From Burkholderiaceae bacterium (lineage in GTDB: Bacteria; Pseudomonadota; Gammaproteobacteria; Burkholderiales; Burkholderiaceae_E): DNA of 64,000 nucleotides. This document shows, piece after piece, positions 18,657 to 27,163 of the stretch. Location of the stretch: the NCBI GenBank assembly GCA_016710525.1, contig JADJVQ010000002.1:186001-250000 (forward strand). The letters run 5' to 3'. Each line of letters starts with the position of its first letter. Within the stretch, counting starts at the first letter, position 1. A program made the translations under genes and the position numbers. The notes under the pieces are model-generated. The model searched no databases, was not told the DNA's origin, and saw only the letters and a program-made list of their open reading frames with translations.

Positions 18657-19807
18657 GCCCGGGCATCGTCAATCGAGCCCTCCGGCGGCGCGCCCGGGGC
18701 GGGCGCTTCGATCCGGGATGCGGCGATCACGCGGCGATGGCTGATGCGCTGATGATGGATCATCGACAGACCGGCGCCGATCAGCAGCACGATCCCCAGC
18801 CAGGCCAGCGCGTTCGGGATGTCGCCCCAGACCAGGTAGCCCAGCGCCAGCGCCCACAGCAGGCTGGCGTAGCGAAACGGCGCGACCACCGAGACTTCGC
18901 CCAGCCGCATGGCGCAGATCACCGCGTAGTACCCGGTCGAAAGGAACACGCTGGCCACGCCGAGCAGGCCGACATCGCGCCAGTGCATCGGCTGCCAGCC
19001 TTCGACGATCAGCACCACCACGGCCATCAGCCACACGCCGGCCGCGGTGGCCAGCGTGACGAGGATCGAGGGCGTGACGGCCGGGACCTTGCGGGTCAGC
19101 AGATCGCGGCACGCATAGATGACGGTGGCCAGCAGAGCCAGCCAGGCATAGCCATTGAAGCCGCTCGCGCGCGGCTGGATCACCAGCAGCACGCCGGCAA
19201 AGCCCACCGCGATGGCCAGCCAGCGCGCCCGATCGACCCGTTCGCGCAGGAACACCATCGCCAGCACCGCGATGAACATCGGCGAGGACAGGTTGATCGC
19301 CGTCGCATTGGCCAGCGGCAGCTTGAACAGCGCGGCCAGATAGATCAGGGTGCCCAGGCCTTCGCAGAAGGCGCGAAGCACGACCCAGCCGCGGGCGATG
19401 TCGGCAATCCGGCCCATCACGCCCATGCGCCAGGCCACGAAAGCGATCAGTGCCATCGCCATCACGCCGCGCACCACGATCATCTGAGCCGCGGGCAGGC
19501 GCTGGCCCATGCTCTTGATCATCGCGTCGTTGCCCATGAAGGCGATGGTGGCCAGCAGCATCCACAGGATGCCCAGGCGATTGTTGTGTGCGCTCTGGCC
19601 ACCCGCCGGCGCGACCGTGGGCGGGGTCGAGGGCGCGCCAGGCCGCGAGGAGGGCGGCACGTTCGCTGGCAAAGTGGACGGCGCGGGGACGGCGCGGGGG
19701 GCGGGGGCATGCGGCGGACCTGCCGGAAATACGATCGGCCCATGATGCCGCAGGCCGCGCCTTTGCCGGCTCACGGGCGGGCGGGTCTCGGACCCGCGAT
19801 CGCACAA
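18647..19807 (-). CDS. EamA/DMT-superfamily transporter
   Basis: This is an integral membrane protein with about ten hydrophobic segments in two EamA repeats: one begins LGILWMLLATIAFMGNDAMIK and the second YAWLALLATVIYACRDLLTR. The PLANATAINLSSPMFIAVLA stretch is typical of RhaT/EamA exporters of metabolites. The start is uncertain. The longest frame begins at ATG 19807 and adds about 80 Pro/Ala-rich residues before the first membrane segment; TTG or GTG codons inside that region are alternatives. The gene follows the amidase on the same strand by 27 bases, so they may be co-transcribed. Confidence 0.8.
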   Translation of the reverse strand: MCDRGSETRPPVSRQRRGLRHHGPIVFPAGPPHAPAPRAVPAPSTLPANVPPSSRPGAPSTPPTVAPAGGQSAHNNRLGILWMLLATIAFMGNDAMIKSMGQRLPAAQMIVVRGVMAMALIAFVAWRMGVMGRIADIARGWVVLRAFCEGLGTLIYLAALFKLPLANATAINLSSPMFIAVLAMVFLRERVDRARWLAIAVGFAGVLLVIQPRASGFNGYAWLALLATVIYACRDLLTRKVPAVTPSILVTLATAAGVWLMAVVVLIVEGWQPMHWRDVGLLGVASVFLSTGYYAVICAMRLGEVSVVAPFRYASLLWALALGYLVWGDIPNALAWLGIVLLIGAGLSMIHHQRISHRRVIAASRIEAPAPGAPPEGSIDDARAKI

Positions 19808-19834
19808 ACGCCGGTTCTCGGCACGCCGCGGCCG

Positions 19835-21175
19835 TCAGCCGGCCGCCTGCAGCATCTGGGCGAGCGCGATGGTCGTGCGGTCTTCGAGATAGGGGCCAAT
19901 CAGCTGCACACCGGTTGGAAGGCCCAGCGCGGTGCGCCCGGCCGGCACAGCGGTGGCCGGCAGGCCCGGGTAGGTGGCCACGCCGGGCCAGGCAAGCTGC
20001 TGGTGGTAAGGGGTCGATCGCCCGTCGATGGTCAGCGTGCGCTTCATCCAGTCGTTCTCGAGCACATGCGGGAAGGCGGCGGTGCCGAAGACTGGCGCAA
20101 GCACCACGTCGATCTCGCCGAACAGCCGGCGCCAGGCCGCGCGCACCTGCTGGCGCCGATCGAGCAGGCCGAGCCAGACGTGGGCGTCCAGCGGCGGCTG
20201 CGCCTCGGGCGAACCCCGGGTCGTGATGGTGCCGAGCAATCCCTGATAGTCGTGGTAAGACGCGCCCAGGTCGGGCAGCAGCGGATGGCGGTGGACGAGC
20301 TTCGCTCCGGCGCGGGCCAGGAGATCGGCGACGCGGGTCACGCCAGCCCGCACCTCGCTGTCGGTGGCGCAGTCGGGATTGTCATCGAGCACCAGCACCC
20401 GGAAGTCCGCCAGCCGGGTGTGACGGGGCGCGGGCAGTGCCAGCCGGTAGCCGACCGCCTCGGACTCGTCGGGCCCTGCCAGCACGTCCAGCGCAAGCGC
20501 CAGGTCGGCCGGATGATTGGCCATCGGACCGACCACGTTGAGCACGTTCGATTCTTCAGCCGAGCCCGGAAAACAATGACCGCGCGCGGGCAGCAGGCCG
20601 TGGCTTGGCTTGTGCCCGTACACGCCGCACAAGTGGGACGGCACCCGGATCGAGCCGCCGATATCGGAGCCCAGTTCCAGGCTCACCATGCCGCTGGCCA
20701 GCGCCGCGGCCGATCCGCCCGACGAGCCACCGGCGCTGCGGCTGGTGTCATGGGGATTGCCGGTCCGGCCGTACAAAGGGTTCACGCTCTGCCAGTCGGC
20801 CAGCGCCGTGGCCACATTGGTCTTGCCCAGGATCACGGCGCCGGCCGCCTTCAGGCGGGCGACCATCACCGCGTCCTGCGCGGGGCGGTGTTCACGAAAG
20901 GCCCGGATGCCCCAGGTGGTGGTGAGCCCTGCCACGTCGAAGGCTTCCTTGACCGTCATCGGCAGGCCCAGCAGGGCCCGCCGTTCGCCGCGCGCCAGCG
21001 CGGCGTCGGCGGTTCGCGCCTGCTCGCGGGCCCGCTCGAAGTCGCGCACCACCACCGCATTGATCGGACCGTCCAGCGCTTCGATGCGGGCGATCGCCTG
21101 GTCGCAGAGTTCGAGGGCGCTGACCTGGCGCGAGGCCAGCCGGGCGATCAGGGTGTGGGCGGATTCGTGTTTCAT
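19835..21175 (-). CDS. Amidase (amidase-signature family)
   Basis: This 446-residue amidase-signature hydrolase shows the complete Ser-cisSer-Lys triad: Lys76 in MTVKEAFD, Ser151 in SAGGSSGGSAAALASG and Ser175 in GSDIGGSIRVP. Such enzymes hydrolyse amides to acids and ammonia; the substrate cannot be read from sequence. HVLENDWMKRT and the C-terminal GLPTGVQLIGPYLED are usual for the aliphatic/aryl amidase branch rather than for GatA. No gatC or gatB neighbour is present. The exporter gene follows on the same strand and a diverse catabolic region surrounds it. Confidence 0.9.
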   Translation of the reverse strand: MKHESAHTLIARLASRQVSALELCDQAIARIEALDGPINAVVVRDFERAREQARTADAALARGERRALLGLPMTVKEAFDVAGLTTTWGIRAFREHRPAQDAVMVARLKAAGAVILGKTNVATALADWQSVNPLYGRTGNPHDTSRSAGGSSGGSAAALASGMVSLELGSDIGGSIRVPSHLCGVYGHKPSHGLLPARGHCFPGSAEESNVLNVVGPMANHPADLALALDVLAGPDESEAVGYRLALPAPRHTRLADFRVLVLDDNPDCATDSEVRAGVTRVADLLARAGAKLVHRHPLLPDLGASYHDYQGLLGTITTRGSPEAQPPLDAHVWLGLLDRRQQVRAAWRRLFGEIDVVLAPVFGTAAFPHVLENDWMKRTLTIDGRSTPYHQQLAWPGVATYPGLPATAVPAGRTALGLPTGVQLIGPYLEDRTTIALAQMLQAAG

Positions 21176-21243
21176 GGCTCTGGCTCCGGGGGATCGGGCA
21201 ACGCCTGCACGGGGCGGCAGGCGCCCGCGACAGCGTCAGGTCA

Positions 21244-22230
21244 TCAGGACACCGGCAGATAAAGGTCGGTGCGCAGCCGCTCGGGGGGCACGTCGCGAGG
21301 ATCGTCCACATACACCTCGAACGGCGGCGTATCGCGCAGCGCATAGCCGGTGGCGGGCAGCCAGTCACGGTACACCGCGCTCCAGGTCTTGTGCAGGTCC
21401 TGGTAGGGGCCGACGTGGCGAAACACCGCGTGGCGACCTGCCGGCACCCGAGTCCATCGCAGACTGCCGGTGAGCCTGAGTTCAGGCCGGCCGAAGCGGG
21501 TGTCGCGGTCGGTCAGCGAGCCGTCGAAGGTGAATCCGAACAGCATCCGGACCTTCGGGTCGTCCGGGCCCTGCGGCTCGTCGGGCATCAGGGCCAGGCA
21601 ACTGCGCGCGCGCGCCAGCAGGCCGGCGGCGGCGATCGCCTCGAACACCTCGCGCGAAGCGGCCTGGGCGGCCTGGGTCATACCGCCGTCGGTCATGCCG
21701 AATCCGGTGGCGGTGAGCGCGACGAATTCAGGGCCATCGAACCATACCGGCTGCAGAGGAATTTCTCGGGACACGTTCAGCTCCTCGGGGCTCTCGTCGG
21801 AGGACAGCAGGCGGCGCTCGAACAGGCGCTGCCAGTGCGGGGGGACGCCGTCGCGCACGGCCGATGGCGTGGTGTCCAGTTCCCGGCGCATCGCCTTGGC
21901 CAGCGCCTGTGCCGACTCGTAGCCTACGGCCTGCGCCACCGCCAGTACCGAGGCCGGATGGTCGGCCAGCAGCTCGCAGGCTCGGCGCAGGCGCCGCCAG
22001 GTGACGTAGCCGCCCACCGTGGTGCCGAAGTAGGCTCGGAATATCCGGTGGAAGTGATGGCGCGACATAGCCGAGCGGTCGGCCAGTGTCTCGGCGTCCA
22101 GCGGGTCGTTCAGGTGGGCGTCGATGTGGGCGGCCGCGCGTCCGAGCAATTCCAGATAGCGCGCCGCGCGCGGTTGCGCCGGATGCGGCGTCGCGTTTGG
22201 GGTCCGGGAGTCGGCAGTCCGGGAAGGCAT
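21244..22230 (-). CDS. AraC-family regulator with GyrI-like effector domain
   Basis: This 328-residue regulator has an N-terminal AraC DNA-binding domain (DPLDAETLADRSAMSRHHFHRIFRAYFGTTVGGYV then LAVAQAVGYESAQALAKAMRRELDTTPS) and a C-terminal GyrI/Rob-type domain (IPLQPVWFDGPEFVALTATG to FEVYVDDPRDVPPERLRTDLYLPV). This domain order is that of Rob/SoxS-like multidrug and stress regulators, where the GyrI-like part binds a small hydrophobic effector. ATG 22230 was chosen because the domain begins soon after it; an upstream in-frame start at 22314 adds only low-complexity residues. It is divergent from the gene at 22347, a possible target. Confidence 0.88.
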   Translation of the reverse strand: MPSRTADSRTPNATPHPAQPRAARYLELLGRAAAHIDAHLNDPLDAETLADRSAMSRHHFHRIFRAYFGTTVGGYVTWRRLRRACELLADHPASVLAVAQAVGYESAQALAKAMRRELDTTPSAVRDGVPPHWQRLFERRLLSSDESPEELNVSREIPLQPVWFDGPEFVALTATGFGMTDGGMTQAAQAASREVFEAIAAAGLLARARSCLALMPDEPQGPDDPKVRMLFGFTFDGSLTDRDTRFGRPELRLTGSLRWTRVPAGRHAVFRHVGPYQDLHKTWSAVYRDWLPATGYALRDTPPFEVYVDDPRDVPPERLRTDLYLPVS

Positions 22231-22346
22231 GGCGCGATTATCGCGAGACCCGGAGCGCCACGCGTGTCCGGATGTGCTCGATTCGCCGACACGGCGGGCA
22301 CCACAGCCCGGCATGCCTCGATAGAATGCGTCGCCAGGGAGATCTC

Positions 22347-23375
22347 ATGAACCAGCTCAGTTACAGCCAGCCCGAACTGCTCGGCAACCATGTCTTTGCC
22401 GCGCCCCACATCATCGACGGACGGCGCATGCACGGCGGCTTCGATGCCGCCGGCCACTATGTGCCGCCGCGCGCGCTCGGCCGGGCGCAGGCGCTGGCCG
22501 CCTGGACCGAGGCGCTGCGAGCGCGCGGCGGCGAGCTCTTCGAGGCCGACTCGTCGCTGCTGGCCGGAGTGCGAGTGCCCAATGTGGCACAGCACCTGCT
22601 GCTGCTGCGCGCCGGGCACGGACAGACCTTCTGGAACGGACTGACCATCACCGGCAAGATCGAGGCCCGTGGCCGGGTCCTGGCGCAGATGGCGTTTCCG
22701 GATCTGCGCCGGCTGGTCACGCAGGAAATCGACACGATGGCGATCGGCCACCTGGACCGCGGCCTGCTGCTGGCCCACGGCATCGACGAAGGCGGCGAGC
22801 CCGACAAGGGCATTGGCGGCCATGACGTGATGTGGTTCGTCGCGCGCGACCTGGTGTTCGGACCGAAGGCCTTCCCCGATGTCGATCCGCCGGCCAGCAT
22901 CGCGCGCCCCGACACCGGCAAGCGGGTGATGCCTGAGATTGCGCCCGAGTACGAGGGCATGCTGTCGTTCCTGATGAACCTGCTGGTGATCGAATTCCGC
23001 GCCGAGATCGGGTTCGCCGGCACCCAGGCCATCCTGCGCACCCCCGATCTGTTCGCCGACCGGCGCGAGAAGGCCGAAGCGGCGGCGCTGATCATCGAGC
23101 GCATCCGCACCGACGAGACCATCCACATCCAGTCGCTGCGGCTGTACCTGGGCGAGTTGCGCGAGTTGTCGTTCCGCACCGTCGATGGCGGGCAGGTCGC
23201 AGGCCGGGTGCTGATCGACCGCTTCTGGCGCGGGCTGATCCAATGGGCCACCGTCGAGCAGCCGAAACTGGCGGCCGCCCAGCAGCGCGAGCTGGTGCAT
23301 GCTCGCCTGCTTGGCCATCCGCAGGGCGAGCGACTGCGCGGCGAGTTCGACGCGCTCGCCGACGTCGCGGCCTGA
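22347..23375 (+). CDS. Uncharacterised helical protein, possibly ferritin-like
   Basis: This 342-residue cytoplasmic protein has no signal peptide or membrane segment, and no function is recognised. It is rich in helices and contains acidic/His motifs spaced as in ferritin-like diiron proteins: Glu in RLVTQEIDTMAIGH, Glu in LLVIEFRAEIGFAG, and RIRTDETIHIQSLRLYLGEL with an ExxH. The resemblance is suggestive only. GGGAGA precedes ATG 22347. The gene is divergent from the AraC regulator and ends 11 bases before a CoA-transferase on the same strand, so the two probably share a transcript. Confidence 0.6.
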   Translation: MNQLSYSQPELLGNHVFAAPHIIDGRRMHGGFDAAGHYVPPRALGRAQALAAWTEALRARGGELFEADSSLLAGVRVPNVAQHLLLLRAGHGQTFWNGLTITGKIEARGRVLAQMAFPDLRRLVTQEIDTMAIGHLDRGLLLAHGIDEGGEPDKGIGGHDVMWFVARDLVFGPKAFPDVDPPASIARPDTGKRVMPEIAPEYEGMLSFLMNLLVIEFRAEIGFAGTQAILRTPDLFADRREKAEAAALIIERIRTDETIHIQSLRLYLGELRELSFRTVDGGQVAGRVLIDRFWRGLIQWATVEQPKLAAAQQRELVHARLLGHPQGERLRGEFDALADVAA

Positions 23376-23386
23376 GGAGCGCGCTG

Positions 23387-24355
23387 ATGACCGATCCGAC
23401 TGGCCAGGCCGCGCCCGCGCAGGCCTCGAACACACCGCGGCCGACGGGCCCGCCCGGGGTGTTGAGCGGCATCCGAGTGCTGGAGCTGGGCCAGGTGCTG
23501 GCCGGCCCGTTCGCCGGGGCCGTCTTCGCCGATCTGGGCGCCGAGGTGCTCAAGATCGAACGCACCGATGGCGGCGACGACGCGCGCCGCATGGGTCAGC
23601 CGTTTCGCCATGGCGATGCGCTGACCTTTCACATCTTCAATCGCGGCAAGCAGTCGATCGCGCTCGATCTGAAGAGCGAGGCCGGGCTGGCCGCCTTCGA
23701 GACCCTGGCCGCCAGCGCCGACATCCTGGTGCACAACCTGCGCCCCGGCGTGCCGGCCGACATGGGCATCGACGGGCCGTCTCTGTGCGCCCGACATCCC
23801 CGGCTGATCTATTGCGAGATCTCGGCATTCGGGCACCAGGGGCCCATGAGGCTGCGTCCCGGCTACGAGCCGCTGATCCAGGCGTTCAGCGGCCTGTCCA
23901 GCACCAACGGCGGGCCCGACGACCCGCCGATCCGCATCGGCGCCTCGGTCTGCGACCAGGGCACCGGCATGTGGGCGGTCATCGGCGCGCTGAGCCTGCT
24001 CCAGCAGCGCCACCGGACAGGCCGCGGCGGCCTGGTGCAGGCCTCGCTGCTCGAGACCGCGCTGGTCTGGAACGCGCAGCGTGCCGACGCTTTCGCCCTG
24101 ACCGGCGAGATGCCGCCGCGCCATGCGTCCGGCCACCCGAGCCTGGTGCCCTACGAGGCCTTCGACGCCGCCGACGGTCCGCTGCTCATCTGCTGCGGCA
24201 ACGATCGGCTGTTCGCCAAGCTGGCCCAGGAATTGGGCCAGGCGCACTGGAGCGCCGATCCGCAGTTTGCCACGAATCGGGCGCGCCTGGCCAACAAGGC
24301 CGCGCTGTTCGAGCAGTTGTGCCCGCTGCTGCGGGCCGGGCCGCGCGGTCGGTGA
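23387..24355 (+). pseudogene. CaiB/BaiF CoA-transferase, truncated by in-frame TGA
   Basis: The 322-residue open frame has the class III CoA-transferase N-terminus (SGIRVLELGQVLAGPFAGAVFADLGAEVLKIE), DILVHNLRPGVPADMGID and a SGHPSLVPYEAF-type C-terminal region. The position of the catalytic Asp holds Glu (GYEPLIQAFSGL), as in some family subgroups. The frame stops at TGA 24353-24355, but the same frame continues with family sequence (VERFEAVGVPCSPILTVPEVL and further), so TGA stands where TGG (Trp) is expected. The remnant runs to about 24600, and no stop occurs in any forward frame before the convergent gene. Either a nonsense mutation or an error; the 3' end is not definable. Confidence 0.8.
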
Positions 24356-24680
24356 GTCGAGCGCTTCGAGGCGGTCGGTGTGCCGTGCTCGCCGATCCTC
24401 ACGGTGCCCGAAGTGCTGCGCCAGCCGCAGGTGCAGGCGCTGGGCCTGACGCAGCCGGTGCCGGACGACGATTTTGCGCTGACCGGCCTGCCGCTGAGCT
24501 TCGATGGCGTGCGGCCCGCAATCCGGCGGGGGGCGCCCCGCCTGGGCGCCGACAACGGGGCGTATGGCATGCCCCCCGCGACGCCCGAGACTCAGGGCGG
24601 CGATCCGCGGCTACAGGCCGCCCCCGGCAGTGTTCGCCCCAAGGGCAGATCGCGTCCGCCTCCATCCGCCACCGGCCGAA

Positions 24681-26069
24681 TCAGTCCACGACCGGAAGAA
24701 TCCAGCTCGCGTCGGCCTGCCCGGCCAGCCCGGTCAGCGTGTCGAGAAGAGCCTGGGCCTTGCCGCCCGCGCCGCCTTCGCGGGCGCAATCCAGGAACTT
24801 GGCAGCCACCTCCTCGGCCGACAGCGGCAGCGCAAAGGAACCGCGGGGCTCGGATACCGGGCCGCTGTCCAGCGTGCGGCCGTCGTGGGTACGCACCACC
24901 ACCCGGTCGGCCACCGCGTGGCCGGTCACGGGATCTTCGAGCGGATCGATCTGCACCGAGACCCGTTCGAACAGCGCCTGCACCGGCGCGCTCTGAACGA
25001 AGGCATCGGTGTGTTCGGCCAGTCCCAGTCGCCCCGCCGTGAGTGCGCCGGCCATCGCGAACTCGATGCTGAACTTGCCCTGCAGCCCGGTGCGCGGCTG
25101 GTGGTGCCGCAGGGTCAGGGCGTTGCGCTGGCTCATGCTGACCGTGATCGAGGCGACCTGGTCGGGCCGCAGACCGTGGGCTGCGCGCAGCGCCAGCAGG
25201 CCATCGAGCGGCTTGTGGGTGCAATAGCACGACGGGTACTTCTTCAGGCTCATGCCATGGTGCAGGACCTGCCACGGTGCGCCGGCCGACAGCGGCCGTG
25301 CCAGGTCGACATGACCCGCCGGCGACAACGCGGCCAGGAAGCCGCGCGGATGCTCCAGCGCGTCGTCGGCGGCGGTGAAGCCCTTGGCCGCCAGGCGCGC
25401 CGACACGACGCCGGCATGCGCGGCGCGGCCGGCGTGATAAGGCTTGGTCATCGTGCCGAAGTTGGCCATCAGCCCGCCGGCATGCGAGGCGGCCAGCGCG
25501 ATCGCATGCGCGGTCTTGCGCGAATCGAGCCCGCGCAGCGCGGCGCAGGCTGCGGCCGCCGCGACCGGACCGAAAACCGCGGTTGGGTGCCAGCCCTTGA
25601 GCGAGTGCTGGCCCTCGTCGCGATAGATCAGCTCGGCCCAGGTCTCGTAGCCGATCACCCAGGCCGCCAGCATCTGCTTGCCGGAGACGTTCAGCGCCTG
25701 GCCTTCGGCGAGGATGGCCGGCACCAGCACCGCGCTGGGATGTCCGCGCAGCGCGACGTCATCGAAGTCCAGCGCGTGCGCCGCGGTGCCGTTGATCCAG
25801 GCCGCGTCGGGCGCGCAGGCACGGCGGGCTCCGAACAGCACCAGCGCATCGCCGTCGGCCGGCTCGAGCGTATCGAGCAGGGTCTGCGGTGCGACGTCCC
25901 GGCGGCCGGCCAGCGTCACGCCGACGCAGTCGATGAAACTGATGCGGGCGATGGCGATCGCTTCGGGCGGCATCTGCGCGAAGCGCGCGCCGGCGATCCA
26001 TTCGCCCAGCGCACGGGTGATCGGGAAGGGGGCGGGAGGGTTCATCGGCACGCCATGGGCAGGGCTCAT
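24681..26069 (-). CDS. MmgE/PrpD-family protein
   Basis: This 462-residue member of the MmgE/PrpD superfamily includes 2-methylcitrate dehydratase, cis-aconitate decarboxylase and many uncharacterised relatives. Signatures seen are SFIDCVGVTLAG, INGTAAHALDFDD, HPSAVLVPAILA, GWHPTAVFGPVAAAAA and the lysine-containing SLKKYPSCYCTHKPLDG. No prp genes are near, so 2-methylcitrate is unlikely to be the substrate; dehydration or isomerisation of a related hydroxy acid is possible. The start overlaps the upstream tctC stop (ATGA), which fixes ATG 26069 and indicates coupling: the TctC-bound acid may be the substrate or its precursor. An in-frame ATG at 26045 is the alternative start. Confidence 0.9.
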   Translation of the reverse strand: MSPAHGVPMNPPAPFPITRALGEWIAGARFAQMPPEAIAIARISFIDCVGVTLAGRRDVAPQTLLDTLEPADGDALVLFGARRACAPDAAWINGTAAHALDFDDVALRGHPSAVLVPAILAEGQALNVSGKQMLAAWVIGYETWAELIYRDEGQHSLKGWHPTAVFGPVAAAAACAALRGLDSRKTAHAIALAASHAGGLMANFGTMTKPYHAGRAAHAGVVSARLAAKGFTAADDALEHPRGFLAALSPAGHVDLARPLSAGAPWQVLHHGMSLKKYPSCYCTHKPLDGLLALRAAHGLRPDQVASITVSMSQRNALTLRHHQPRTGLQGKFSIEFAMAGALTAGRLGLAEHTDAFVQSAPVQALFERVSVQIDPLEDPVTGHAVADRVVVRTHDGRTLDSGPVSEPRGSFALPLSAEEVAAKFLDCAREGGAGGKAQALLDTLTGLAGQADASWILPVVD

Positions 26070-27093
26070 TCGACGGCCAGCCCCAGTTCGCGGGTCAGCC
26101 CGCGGTAGGCCGGCCAGACCTGGTCGATGAACTTGCGCAGTTCGTCGCCGATGATCGGGCCGCTCTCCAGCCCCAGCTGGTCCATCAGCGCCTTGACGCG
26201 GGGCGACTGCTGGGCGGACTCCTGCGCCAGCAGGGCCAGCCGGGTCACGACCTCGGGCGGCGTGCCGGTCGGCGCGAGCAGCAGGTTGCACTCGGACAGG
26301 CTCTGGAATGCGGGCCGGTGAATCCTTCGTCGACCCAGGTCGGGACGCCGGGCAGCTTGTTCGAGCGGCCGCCGTAGGTGATCACGAACGGCCGGATCGA
26401 GCCGCGCTGGATCGAAGGGCCCAGGCCGGCCAGCGAACCGCCGCCCAGGTCGATCTGCCCGGCGAGCAGGTCGACCAGCATCGGGCCGGTGCCCTTGTAG
26501 TTGACGATGTCGAACTTGGCGCCGGCCTGACGGCCCAATTGAACCATCATCAGGTGCCAGCCGGAGGCCATGCCGTAGTTGCCCACGGTGATCGGACGCT
26601 TGCGGGCCAGCTCGACCAGCTCCTTCAGGTTGGCGACCGGCAGGTCCTTCTTCATGACGCCCACGCCCACGCCGGTGCTCAGCGCGGCGATCGGCACCAG
26701 GTCCCGGCTGGTGTCCAGCGGCACCTTCTTCAGCAGCACGGGCGCCTGCGCGAGGTTGCTGTGCAGCGTCATCAGCAGCGTGTAGCCGTCGGCCGGCGAA
26801 CGCGCAACCATTTCGGCGGCGATCATGCCCAGCCCGCCCGGCTTGTTCTCGACCGTCACTGCCACGCCGAGCCTGGTCGAAAAATAATCGGCATAGCTGC
26901 GCGCAGTCGCATCGTTGGAGGCGCCCGGTGCCTGAGCCGCGATGATGCGGATCGGCTTGCCCGGCCAGGCTTGCGCCTGCGCCTGCGCGGCGCGCTGCCA
27001 GGCGGCCGCGGCCAGGGCCCCAGGCAATACGGCCAGCAGCCGGCGGCGGTGCCGGCGGTAGGCGTCATCGGATGACTGCGAGCGTTCTTGCAT
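26066..27093 (-). pseudogene. TctC/Bug-family solute-binding protein, frameshifted
   Basis: This second orphan periplasmic receptor of the tripartite tricarboxylate transporter type has a twin-arginine-like N-terminus (RRHRRRLLAVLPGALAAAAW). It continues WPGKPIRIIAAQAPGASND, ENKPGGLGMIAAEMVARS, VNYKGTGPMLVDLLAGQIDLG and LPGVPTWVDEGFTGP. The frame breaks there. The correct C-terminus (AFQSLSECNLLLAPTGTPPEV to GLAVE) is in the next frame; one extra C at 26311 restores GFTGPAFQSL. Repaired length is about 342 residues. The stop overlaps the MmgE/PrpD start, so they form an operon, 70 bases downstream of the VWA gene. Confidence 0.85.
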
Positions 27094-27163
27094 CGTTTCT
27101 CCTTGCGGTGGCGAATCAGTCCGTTCGGCGGGGCCGCCGCACGGGGCGAATCAGTGGCGCCGG

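Noticed and set aside
24353..24355. TGA read through as tryptophan or selenocysteine
   Set aside because: TGA is the stop of many neighbouring genes, no selenocysteine element is seen, and the family has Trp or variable residues here; a mutation or error is simpler.
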